Shown: positions 54,161 to 63,799 of the stretch, in pieces
Layout: each line of letters opens with the position of its first letter
How positions within the stretch are numbered: position 1 is the stretch's first letter
Assembly: GCA_035048495.1 (NCBI GenBank)
Contig: CM068542.1
Span: 37,167,109 to 37,231,108 of the forward strand
Length of the DNA: 64,000 nt
Direction of reading: 5' to 3'
Source of the DNA: Euptelea pleiosperma
Taxonomy: Eukaryota; Streptophyta; Magnoliopsida; Ranunculales; Eupteleaceae
The notes under the pieces: model-generated
The model's database searches: none
Seen by the model: the letters and a program-made list of their open reading frames with translations, nothing else
Told to the model about the DNA's origin: nothing
Translations under genes and position numbers: made by a program

Positions 54161-54317
54161 ATGTGGATCATACAACCGTTTGCGAGCATGTTTTGTCATG
54201 CACATCCTTGATGCAAAGGTGGACTCATAGATTTAGTCATCCAATCAGGTCAAACACGCTAGAACTGTTCTATGATACAGAATTCTATATAAAATAAGTT
54301 TAATACATAAATCCCAA

Positions 54318-54640
54318 TTATTATGTTATGCGGAGCCTGATGATGCTAGAATACTATACATGAAGGCACGCTGTGACTCAGCTTTGTGCTAAGTTGGCTA
54401 GGGGTAATAGAGGGACAAGGGAGTTCGAGGGCATGCATCACCCTTTTTTTTGGGAGGTCTTTTTCTCTTAAGGGCGTTTTCTTACTTTAAAATATACCTT
54501 GGTTGATCATAGATGATTATTCATTGCACCGAGAGTGTTTCTTTTTGACTCAAAGCATGGAATCGGTGCGATCCATGGACGTGCCTCAATCTAAAGGGAA
54601 TCACTAAGGTAGATCTCCATGTTGTGGTCATCTTTGTCTT
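54318..54640. repeat. LTR-like repeat, copy B
   Basis: TTATGTTATGCGGAGCCTGATG start, GGGAGGTCTTTTTCTCTTAAGG and AATATACCTTGG match the order of blocks in 51110-51600. Diverged. Confidence 0.5.
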
Positions 54641-54689
54641 TTGTTTGTTTACTGTTTTTCTTCAGCACCAATGACGAATGTCATATTTG

Positions 54690-54890
54690 TCCATAAATTT
54701 TTGGCCCACACCTTGGTGGACCTACTTACCAAAAAGCAGTATGATTGGTGATTTCTAGCCAGTTGATTTGAGCATTTTTTATAATGGGTTTATGAACAGC
54801 CCTATGGATGTGTTTGAAGCCCACAATGAAGAAGTACTCGAATACAACGTCTAGAAATCACCAATCAGACTAATATATGGTTTGGAGATA
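54690..54890. mobile_element. Foldback MITE family F copy, split by the MULE
   Basis: TTTGGCCCACACCTTGGTGG, then AAAAAGCAGTATGATTGGTG, and the inverted right arm CACCAATCAGACTAATATAT run up to the MULE. The MITE's outer end continues beyond it at about 60431-60475 (GTGGGCCAAAGAGTGGGACA). The MULE therefore inserted into this MITE. Confidence 0.7.
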
Positions 54891-55001
54891 GGGTAGTTCT
54901 ATTTGCACCCTAAAAAATTTATAAGCACCTAATCCATCCGTCTCTTGGATGAAAATGCCCTCCCTTATAAGAGAGCGAATGAAAAAAAGCACCCCATTTT
55001 C
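54891..55001 (+). repeat. Left terminal inverted repeat of the MULE
   Basis: Pairs with 60311-60421 with about 14 mismatches in 111 positions by eye. Shared blocks include TATAAGCACCTAAT, AAAATGCCCTC and GAATGAAAAAAAGCACCCCA. Confidence 0.9.
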
Positions 55002-55193
55002 TCATTTCTTTCCTCTCTTCCCTCTTTGGTTTGTGAGGGTTGAGAGGGAGGGCTCTATTGACGCCGACGACCTCTGCCCTCTCCCTTGACGCCGGCGACC
55101 TCTTCCCTCTCTCTTATTCCCTCTCTTAACGCTCATCCTCTCTTGAGTTGTTGCCCACATCCTCTCTCCAATAGTTAAAGGGAATCATCAAAG

Positions 55194-57623
55194 GATGGCT
55201 GAGGTAAGAACAACTCCAACATTGTCTTCATTCCACATCTTTCAAATGGAGATGTTCAGAGTCAAGGTTTTAAATTTAGAGTGAAACACCGAAATTTCGA
55301 TTTCGTTGAAGACCGAAATCTCTGAAATATAGCTTTTTAAAACAAAAACCAACCGAAAATTAGAACTTTTAATTGAAATTTCAGGCCGAAATATCGGTTT
55401 TTGACCAAAATTGAAATAGTTACCAAAACCGAAATGGTTACCAAAACTAAAATTTAAAACCTTGTTCATACAATGGAAGCCATCTTCACACACCTCACTT
55501 TATTCCAACATTCTTAGCCTCATGATAAGTGAAGTCAAATTTCAAAAAATCACACCTATCTAATAAATGATCTTATGCTTATTGTGTTTAATGTATTATT
55601 GTAGAAAATGAAACTTGTCAGTGAAGAAGTAGAACCATCTGAATATTTGGATTTGACGGGTCAATTTACAACTAATACGTCATGTTCAGTGCAATTGAAT
55701 AATTGAATCTACTCTTTTTGTTAGAATGAATATTCATGTATTGTAATTTGATTTTCAGGTTTTCTACAATCGTGACGACATGATCAAATGGGTTAGAGAC
55801 AGTGGGAAAGCAGTTGGTTCCGTTATTGTCATAAAGAGAGCAAATATTTTCAAGAGGACTCCTAGAACTACTTTTGGTTGTGAGAGGGGTGGAAGTACAG
55901 GGATGCTAGAAAAACAACACTGAAAGAGCAATTTCCAGTTCGACACACTGGAACAAAAATGTGTGGGTGTCCTTTCACACTAAAAGGTATAAAGATGCAC
56001 ATAGATGATCAATGGATGATTCAAGTGGTATGTGGCTTCCACAATCATGCACTTGCACATCATTTTGAGGGTCATTCATTTGTTGGGAGGCTCAACAATG
56101 ATGAAAAACACATGTTGGCAGATATGACTAAAAGTTGTGTAAAGTCGATGTCGATTTTTAATGTTTTGAAAGGGAGAGATCCCAACAATGTATCGACAAT
56201 GAAAACAATTTACAATGCCCGGGCAAGTTTTAGACGTATAGAAGCAGCCGGAAGAACTGAAATGCAACAATTGATGAAGAAGTTGGAGGAATATCAGTAT
56301 GTGAAAAGACATAGGAATTCTGATACGTTGCTGGTTACAGATTTACTTTGGGCACATCTAGAGTGCATACAACTTGCCAATTGTTTCCCCATTGTGTAGC
56401 TTATGGATTGCACTTACAAAACAAATAGATATCGGTTGCCATTGTTAGAGGTTGTTGGGATCACATAGACAAATATGACATACTCAATCGCTTTTGTTTA
56501 CCTTCAAGCCGAGAAAGAGGAAAATTTTGTTTGGGCATTGAAAAATTTAAAGTCAGTTCTCAACTCTGAAGCCCTACCCTCAATTATTGTGACAGATAGA
56601 GAGTTGGCTCTAATGAATGCATGCAAGAGAGTATTTCTAGAAGCACGAAACTTTCTATGTCGTTTCCACATATCGAGGAATATATTATCAAGGTGCAAAA
56701 AAATGTTTGCAAGAAAAGAGGCATGTGATCAATTTATCTCGAAGTGGAATGACCTAGTCTTGTCTTCTACGGAGGAGGACTACAAAGACCATCTGGATTC
56801 ATTTGAGATCGAGTTCTCACAATACTCAAATGTTGTACGATACGTGAAAGAGAATTGGTTGACACAATACAAACAGTGTTTTGTGGCAGCATGGACTGAT
56901 CAGAACATCTACTTTGGAAATACCACGACCAACAAAGCTGAGAGTGCCCATGCCAAACTAAAGAGACATCTAATGACATCACAAGCCAAGTTCGATATGT
57001 CGTGGGATACCATCAACTCTTTGCTGGAGTTACAACATGTTGAGATCAATGCCACATTTGAGAGAAGCTTGAACATTGTGAAGCATAAGCATAGAGTGGC
57101 GATTTGTAAGGAGCTGACGGATTTTGTTTCTTTAGATGCACTAGAATTAATAGTCAACGAGGCAAAGTGAGCCGAGTCATGTGGCCCAGATGATCTCCAG
57201 GCTTGTGGGTGTGTTATCAGACGCACGCATGGGTTATCATGCGCACATGAGATTGCCGTATACAAGCGCGAACACCGTCCCATTCCTTTGTCGTCTATCC
57301 ATCCCCACTGGATGAAGCTTTCCAATGTACCCACAGTGACCACAGACGAGGTTCTAGAATGTGGGCCCCTAGTGCAACAGTTCATTAAAAAATATGACAA
57401 GTGTAGTGAGAGTGGCAAAAATGAATTATTCAGAAAGCTCAAGGATATCGTGAACCCTGCTTCCACTTTATTACTTGAGCCGAAGGAGAAGATCACGACT
57501 TGGGGTAGACCAAGAACGCCATTGGCAAAGAGACTTGTACAGGCAGAATCATCTACGAAGAGGGATCCTTCAGCTTTTGAGATTCTGTCAATTGAAGATA
57601 AGCAATCACAGACTCGACCATAG
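55194..57623 (+). pseudogene. MULE transposase (FAR1-like, DDE, SWIM), disrupted
   Basis: A short first exon may begin at 55194 (ATGGCTGAG followed by GTAAGA). The main part begins after an AG at 55758 (VFYNRDDMIKWVRDSGKAV). After a 1-nt frameshift near 55890, one frame continues to the OTU region, interrupted only by in-frame stops at 56397, 56466, 57168, 57621 and 57648. Visible features: a zinc-binding N-terminal part (CGCPF, CGFHNHAL), DDE residues in LMDCTYKTNRYRLP, IVTDRELALMNA and TTTNKAESAHAKLKR, the conserved CRFHISRNI, and a SWIM finger (ACGCVIRRTHGLSCAHEI, CxC and CxH). Family role: cut-and-paste transposition acting on the terminal repeats. No peptide longer than 231 residues is open. 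Confidence 0.9.
55263..55464. repeat. Word-repetitive element of CCGAAAT units with perfect 15-bp inverted ends, inside the MULE
   Basis: CAAGGTTTTAAATTT at 55263-55277 is the exact reverse complement of 55450-55464. The interior repeats CGAAAT, ATTTCGG and AAACCGAAAT words. It lies in the presumed first intron of the MULE transposase. Confidence 0.85.
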
Positions 57624-57653
57624 AGAAAAAAACTTGCAATAAAAAGGTAGCAT

Positions 57654-58313
57654 ATGCGCACTAGATCTGGCCAAAAAGAGAGTCCCTCCTTGGGCGAGAG
57701 TCCATACTTGGCTGATTTGCCTACAGGGTTGGAGGATTACATATTACAAATCAAAGATGTTCGTAGCGATGGGAATTGGGGGTTTCGAGCAGTGGCGGCA
57801 CTTATGGGAATGGGTGAAGATGAATGGCCTATGGTCAGAAGAGATATGATTGCAGAGTTGCAAGTTCATGCCGATTATTATGCCAAACTATACGGAGGCC
57901 AACAGACTGTCACTGAACTCATACAATGTTTGGATTGTTTTGACATCTTTCCGCCGACAAAGTGTTGGATGACCTTGTCCGAAATGAGTCATATCATTGC
58001 AAGTTGTTATAATGTCGTGTTGCTTCATTTTTCATCCAGGCTGTGCTTGACATATCTGCCATTACTTTCACCACCGGAACCACTCATGCGACAGAAGATA
58101 ATAGCGATAGCCTTCGTTAATAACAATCATTTTGTTCAACTTTTGATGTGCGATAACTATCCAATACCAAATGTTGCTGTCAATTGGACAAGACATGTTG
58201 ACCCTATCGCTGTCGGATGGAGAATTGGGTACGAGGATAGGATGCAGAAGTTCGGGGAATTAGTTGGTCCAGATGTTGCAACGTCGGAGGTTCCGATCAT
58301 TGTAGATGACTGA
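57654..58313 (+). CDS. OTU cysteine-protease-like domain of the MULE, catalytic Cys replaced
   Basis: 219 open codons in the same frame as the transposase, after the last stop. The OTU box reads SDGNWGFRAVAALMGMG at residues 38-54, where active OTU proteases have DGNCxFR, so the nucleophile position is Trp (codon TGG, 57777-57779). The distal histidine region is present (FVNNNHFVQLLM). The rest matches the OTU-like C-terminal domain found in some plant MULE proteins (GEDEWPMVRRDMIAEL, HIIASCYNVVLLH). Family knowledge: OTU proteins remove ubiquitin or related modifiers. This copy would lack catalysis. The ATG at 57654 is simply the first after a stop and may not be used; it is probably the tail of a former fusion protein. 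Confidence 0.8.
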   Translation: MRTRSGQKESPSLGESPYLADLPTGLEDYILQIKDVRSDGNWGFRAVAALMGMGEDEWPMVRRDMIAELQVHADYYAKLYGGQQTVTELIQCLDCFDIFPPTKCWMTLSEMSHIIASCYNVVLLHFSSRLCLTYLPLLSPPEPLMRQKIIAIAFVNNNHFVQLLMCDNYPIPNVAVNWTRHVDPIAVGWRIGYEDRMQKFGELVGPDVATSEVPIIVDD

Positions 58314-58352
58314 CAGTACATAGTTTTGTATATACATGGTACATAGGGTTGG

Positions 58353-58468
58353 GAGCCATTTTTTGTAAGCTTATGAGCCAGTTTTTGTAGGCTTATGAGC
58401 CATCTTTTGTAGGCTTTTGAGTTATTTTTTGTAGGCTTATGAGCTATCTTTTGTAGGCTTGTAGGCCA
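58353..58468. repeat. 22-bp tandem repeat after the OTU region
   Basis: About five units of 22 bp (GAGCCATCTTTTGTAGGCTTAT-like), starting at 58353, 58375, 58397, 58419 and 58441, with small substitutions. Located 40 bp after the OTU stop codon. Confidence 0.85.
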
Positions 58469-58934
58469 TCAATAGCAAAGGAAAATACTATGTAAAATGT
58501 GAATATCGAAATTTTAATTTTGAGTTATGATTTTCTATCCCCAATGATTCTCTATGGCCTTATAGCCCCCCACAGTTAGAAATCACTTATAACAGTTAGA
58601 AATCACCTATGAAGCTGATTTTTGGAGTGTAGGGTCCACCAAGAGGTGGGAACCAAACATCCATATGGTCAGTAAGGAGTAAAACTTTATGACATAGAAA
58701 GTTTTTGAGCTCTTACATAGGTGGTCAATGGATGGCTTCAAAAAAAGAGGCCGCATCATTTGGAGACTCCTCCCCGTTCCTTTACATTAGTATCCATGGA
58801 AGGAAAGAAATCCAAGATTTTCAAGGTCAAGTATGGGATGGTAGAGTCGGTAGTTGACAAGACAATGTTGTCATTGTTCCAAGGGGCAAGCCATCTGAAA
58901 GATTTGAAGTGAGCCCTAGACACTATAAGGAAAT

Positions 58935-59106
58935 CTGAGCGTTATTTGGGGTACAATGATCCAAAGGTTTGAAATCACTAAACCTAAAAAATCTGAGCAT
59001 TATTTGGGGTACAATGATCCAAAGGTTTGAAATCACTAATATGAGCATTATTTGGGGTACAATGATCCAAAGGTTTGAAATCACTAATCATGCTAATTTT
59101 TGGTAT
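58935..59106. repeat. Triplicated segment of a family F MITE arm inside the MULE
   Basis: GAGC(A/G)TTATTTGGGGTACA, then ATGATCCAAAGGTTTGAAAT, occurs three times (about 58938, 58989 and 59042) with a period of 51-53 bp. It matches the inner arm of the family F MITEs. Another arm fragment is at 58585-58690. Confidence 0.8.
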
Positions 59107-59389
59107 GCCCATGGCCAGAGAAGTCGTGGACACCATAGTGCCCACGGCCAGTGCCGACGGCTTTTCAGGCCGTGTAGGCAAAAAAAAAAAAAAACGTTTC
59201 TGACTTCAAGAACAAACCGTGGGTTCTATAGAACCCACGGCCAGAAAAACCGTGGGGTTCATAGAACCCACGGTTCTATAGAACCCCACGGTTTTTTCTT
59301 CAAGTCAGAACAATTTTTTTTATTTTTTTGCCTACACGGCCTAAAAAATCGTGGGCACTATAGTGACCACGGCTTCTTTGGCCGTGGGC
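59107..59389. repeat. Large foldback repeat (about 283 bp) inside the MULE
   Basis: The arms pair over most of their length: CCATAGTGCCCACG with AGGCCGTGTAGGC and an A tract at left match the reverse complement at right. The inner part is a nested palindrome series of CCGTGGGTTCTATAGAACCC units centred near 59255. GC-richer than its surroundings. Confidence 0.85.
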
Positions 59390-59690
59390 TGTACCTATCC
59401 ATTTTCTTAAAGAGTTTGCCCCTTGCCCATGCTACCATCCATTTTCTTAAAGCATTTTCTACTTCTTCAAACTCTTCTTCGTTCTCTTCTTCTTCTTGAT
59501 GGTGATCTTCTTCTTCCTCGTACTGTTGTTCTTCTTCTTGTTGCTCTTCTTCTTCTTGGTGTTCTTCGATTTGGGGTTGTCGTAGTGGATTGCGACGTCT
59601 TCTTTTAGACGCCGTAGGTGGAATCCGTCTAGTCGAGGCAGATGTACTATCTTCCCCTTGATTATCAACAAAACGTCGGGATCGACGCAT
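59358..59690 (-). CDS. Hypothetical Glu-rich protein inside the MULE (110 codons)
   Basis: Minus-strand frame from 59690 with a basic N-terminus (MRRSRRFV, SKRRRRNP) followed by a Glu/Gln run (about residues 40-75) encoded by CTT/TTC-type repeats. The C-terminal end overlaps the foldback arm. No known domain. It could be a low-complexity chance frame or a remnant of a captured gene. A second MULE gene is possible but unsupported. Confidence 0.2.
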   Translation of the reverse strand: MRRSRRFVDNQGEDSTSASTRRIPPTASKRRRRNPLRQPQIEEHQEEEEQQEEEQQYEEEEDHHQEEEENEEEFEEVENALRKWMVAWARGKLFKKMDRYSPRPKKPWSL

Positions 59691-60310
59691 TATACCTACA
59701 GTAATAGATTAAAAGATACGCAATCACTTTCAATCATTTCACTTATAACTACCAATCACACATTCATCCAGAAATTTCACAATTATAAATGCTCTCTTAA
59801 CCTACATTTCAAGTATGAATAAATAAATTTCAAATATGAATAAATAAATGTTCTCTTAACCTAGATTATAAATTTCAAAAATATAGCTTACGAAATTGAA
59901 AAAATTCACTCTAAAAGCAAATAAGATTTTTCTTAATCTTGGCTATGCAAACAAGAGATGAAAAGAGGGTTTTTCAATAGAATAAAAATTTACAAACAAC
60001 AACTGATTTGTGTGGTAATAAACCATTCTTTTAGCAGTATAGAGAGTTCAAAAGAAAAAAAATGACAACTTGAACATTTTTTGAATGGGTTTGAAGACGA
60101 CGAAGAATGAGACGGTTGTGCACGTGGGAGACAAAGACGAAGGTGGAGACGACGACAATGGAGGAGGTGAACGGCTGGAGCGTCGCTTGTCTTTATCTTA
60201 AGCACCGAAATCGCCGGTAGACACCTTCACAAACCCAAAGAAGAAGGGGAAGAGAGAAACCCAAAGGAGAAGGAGAAGAGAGAAATGGAGAAGAGAGAGG
60301 GAAAATGGAG

Positions 60311-60421
60311 GGAAATGGGGTGCTTTTTTTCATTCCTTCCCTTATAAGCGAGGGCATTTTTGTCCAACAGAGGAATGAATTAGGTGCTTATAGATTTTTT
60401 GGGGTGCAAATAGAATTACCC
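60311..60421 (-). repeat. Right terminal inverted repeat of the MULE
   Basis: Inverted partner of 54891-55001. It is followed by the right copy of the target duplication, TTAAAGATA, at 60422-60430. Confidence 0.9.
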
Positions 60422-60430
60422 TTAAAGATA

Positions 60431-60788
60431 TTCATGGTGAGTGGGCCAAAGAGTGGGACACGCGGCATTTAGAAGAATTTCGGTTTCAAACTTCTGAAAC
60501 AGAATTGCGTATCATAGATTTTACAACACACTATATCAATTCTCAAAGACTGAGCCGGACAGTGCGTGGACAAAGCCAACGGACCAGTCTCGGAGAAAAC
60601 AAGCAAAAACTGACGCAGAGAAAGATCAAACTGAACGATCTAGATTATCATCGATCATTCTCTCTCTCTGGCCATCGAATGGATTTTTATAGAGCTACCT
60701 TCCTCTCTTTTTATCAACTATCTCGGTTTCTATAGAGAAAGGAGAGCAGAGAACAATCTGCGAGAGGAGGAAAAACGAGAGATCGTTG
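60431..60788 (+). promoter_or_regulatory. Presumed promoter and leader of the fucosyltransferase gene
   Basis: Short interval between the MULE and the FUT start codon. It contains remnants of the split MITE (60431-60475), a CTCTCTCTC stretch (60660-60668) and a TATA-like TTTTTATAG (60683). The MULE terminus lies only 368 bp from the ATG. Assignment is by position only. Confidence 0.4.
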
Positions 60789-63279
60789 ATGGGTTTTCTA
60801 ACAGGGCAGAGACGAATAACGACAACCCAAGAAGGTCTTGGTACTGGTGGGGTTTCTTCAGCGAACAACAAGAAGAAATGGTCGAATCTGATGCCTTTCC
60901 TTGCGACCGTCGTCGTCGTCGCCGAGATCACCTTTCTGGGTCGCCTCGACATGGTGAAGAACGCCGCCATGGTACACACATGGACCACCTCTTTCTACTC
61001 GGGTGAGGCGTCGGCATCCGACGAAGATGCCTTCAATGTCTTGGCTCTTGACAACAACAACAACAGGGAAGGACCCGAGATTTGCGAAGGTTGGTTGGAG
61101 AAACAAGATGCTGTAGCCTATTCTAGAGACTTTCAGAAGGAACCCATCTGGGTTTCTGGTGCTGAGCAGGTTGGATTTTTTTTTTTTTTTAATTTGTATT
61201 AAAAAACATTTTACATTTAATTTTTTGTGAACAATTCTCACTACAGTTACTAGGTATTACTTGTTAATTGATCAGATGAGGATAGTATCTTGCTTTCTCG
61301 TTCCGATATTCCTCTCTTGAGAGAAATCGTGGAATTGGGTTTGAATTTGTTGGAAAAAAAATTGTGGAACAATAGGGTTTTGATTTTGGGACCAATTTGC
61401 TCTCACTTCCGGAGATGTAACTTTAGTGGGATTTTTTTTTCTTCTACTCCGATTACAACAAAAAAAATTCTGAATTGACCGAGTACTCTTATTTTAGGTA
61501 TTAGTTTCTCATAGAAAACTCGGGGCGTTAATAGGTCGAATTTATCTGGAAGGCTTTTATTTATTTATTCAATAATTCAATATTTGATTATTTTTCTTCC
61601 ACGTATGAAACAAGCTTTGAACAATGTATACTTCTCACTGAACTGTTAACTGGGTTGATGAGTTTCTCATACAATTATAAGAATACTAATTGTGATATCA
61701 TGCCATTTATACCAAAAGTGATCATATCATAGCATGAACAATTTTGTGCAAGAAACAATTATCTCTATTCGCCGAATTGGTTAACAAGTGTTCAGGCATT
61801 GATCTAGGAATCGGTAGGGTCGGATTAGTAGTTTGAAATCTTGAGTAGTTTGCCTCAGTGTGTCTCATGCCATCATGGAATTCTGCGTTAGATAGCATCC
61901 CAATAGTATTGTTATCTTCGAACAACATAGTAGGTGATCTTATAGAATCACTTAGTTTAGTAAAAAGCACCTTGATATTACTTTCATGCAAGTTGGAACA
62001 ATAGAAGTAAATTGTCATAATTCGAACTATGTGTACTGAATTTTGTTTCTTGATGAGATGAAGAGAGAACACTTTTGATAACTAGCATTAGTCATCAAAG
62101 GTGAACTAGTGCCTCTTTGCTGAACAAGTACCTCTGACAACTCCGTTTTCAAGAAAAAGTTTAAATTTAAAAAATTGATGACAGGGCTACTTGTCAAGTG
62201 AAGAAAGGCTAGTCAACACCTTTGATGATTATTGTGGTTATCAAAATTGTTCTCAGATGAGGAGACCAAGGATGAAGCTTTTCTAGAATTTAGTGTCTGG
62301 TTATTTTAAAAATCTTCTTCTGAGGACAACCTTCAAAATACCCATGAAGGATTTGACTCTACGATCCTACTGGTCCCGCATGCATTTCTCTTTAATTTTA
62401 TTTAGCAAAACTAAAAGTTTGCATGACAGAATAGGTACAAACAATTTATGATCTTTCGCTTCTTGGGCAGGTGCTAGACTAAATTTGGAAGATTTCTCAA
62501 CTAAGCACTGATTTATAGTTGAACTCATGCAAGAGTCCATGATTTGGTACTCACTTTCCTAAAAGTTGTGCGTGTTTATGAGCTGTATTGTAGCAGTAAA
62601 TATGTTTAACCTCTATGCATAAAAATCTTACCTTGAGACTTCCATCTAACGGCCATAGAAATTGTCTGCAAAAGCCTTGTGATGCATATAAAGCTTCACG
62701 GACCCCTCCTTGTTGTAGGAAACAAACCCAACATCCTTTTGCTTAAAATCATGAAACCACATCTTAGTAATGAGTAAGTTGGTAAGTGTGTGTCTTAGTT
62801 GTGTCGAATGTGGAGGTCCCCTATTGCTTTTCCTGTTCTTTGGCAATACAGCTTGATTTTCAGTTATGATGTAGGATTGCAAGTTAAGGTTAGTCTGCTG
62901 CACTGAGAGGAATACAAAAAGGTTAACGTGCTGCATTCCATGTTTTTGGCTTTGTGAGAACTTCAGCATATTGAAATTTATAACGATCTTTTACTAGATA
63001 TTTTCAGAGCTGAAACTAAAGTAACCTATTGGGGGTGTACACGTGTTCTTTCTTTTTTTGGTTATATATCTGAAGTTCCATTTGCGTTTATAATGCACTT
63101 CCATCCAGGAGTGGAATTCCTGCGCTGTGGGATGTAAGTTCGGATATGACTCCACATCTGATAAGAAGCCTGATGCTGCATTTGGTTTACCTCATGAGGC
63201 TGTAACAGCTAGTGTCCTTCGATCTATGGAATCCGCTCACTACTACTCAGAAAACAACATTGCTCAGGCACGACGGTGG
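60789..63279 (+). CDS. Glycoprotein core alpha-1,3-fucosyltransferase (FUT11/FucTA-like), 5' part
   Basis: Exon 1 60789-61169 and exon 2 63109-63279 (GT-AG, phase 0) give the first 184 residues; the catalytic GDP-fucose-binding domain lies right of the window. The N-terminus has a short basic cytosolic tail, a membrane anchor at about residues 31-52 ([20 protein letters not shown]) and a stem, the type II topology of Golgi glycosyltransferases. The match to plant FucTA proteins is clear in [16 protein letters not shown], then [28 protein letters not shown] and [19 protein letters not shown]. Family function: adds alpha-1,3-fucose to the innermost GlcNAc of N-glycans in the Golgi. The ATG at 60789 is chosen because it gives the anchor directly. 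Exact 3' end of exon 2 could shift by a few bases. Confidence 0.88.
61170..63108. other. Intron 1 of the fucosyltransferase gene, with possible copia RNase H relic
   Basis: AT-rich, 1.94 kb. At 61722-62072 the minus strand has a degenerate segment ([20 protein letters not shown]) resembling copia RNase H, with no LTRs. The frame at 62646-62969 (minus) has no recognised motif. Confidence 0.5.
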
Positions 63280-63799
63280 GTAAGCACAATCTGAGATGGC
63301 TTGCTTTGCATGCTGGAACAGACCTGATTGTCAAAATGTAGTTTTACATTTTAAGTGAAGTTTCTAAAGTCATTGTTGTTGCTGCTTCTATGAAGCGAAA
63401 AGATCTGTATCTAACATGTTACATGTTTACTTTGTTCTTGTGGTTTTAGGATACATATTTGTGACTATGTAGGAGGGGTTAAAGTTGGGTCTTTATTTTG
63501 ATCATGTTAAAATGGCTATAATAGAATACGTGAAGTGGTTTTTCAATAATATAAGCAAATTTCTCTCATTTTCTCTTTTCGAGAATAAATTGAAATAACG
63601 TAATAGCTCAAAATAAGTCTTGCTGATGAGAAACAAATAAATATAGAATTAGGAAAAACTGCAACAAACTGTAGATGTTACAGTTTAGGTACAGAGGGCA
63701 ATTGATTTATTCTAGATTATAGCGAAGATTCCCCTTCATTACCGTTGGTGGACTCCCTGTCCACCACTTAAGGATCTGAAAAAGACCTCCAACCGGTGT

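Larger units (their letters stand above)
54891..60421 (+). mobile_element. Mutator-like element (MULE) with OTU domain, 5.53 kb, complete ends
   Basis: Long terminal inverted repeats: 54891-55001 against the reverse complement of 60311-60421, about 87% identical by eye, starting GGGTA-TTCTATTTGCACCC. Flanking 9-mers TTGGAGATA and TTAAAGATA agree at 7 of 9 positions, the Mutator target-duplication length. The + strand carries FAR1-like N-terminal, DDE transposase, SWIM and OTU regions. The right third holds tandem and foldback repeats. The coding region is decayed, so this copy cannot encode a full transposase, but its ends look usable. Confidence 0.9.

Noticed and set aside
58353..58468. CRISPR-like array
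   Set aside because: Contiguous 22-bp tandem units without spacers in a plant transposon; not a CRISPR array.
60786..60788. Alternative TTG start for the fucosyltransferase
   Set aside because: The ATG at 60789 follows directly and nuclear plant genes start with ATG.
62646..62969. 107-codon minus-strand frame in fucosyltransferase intron 1
   Set aside because: No motif that I can name; too little to call even a transposon relic.
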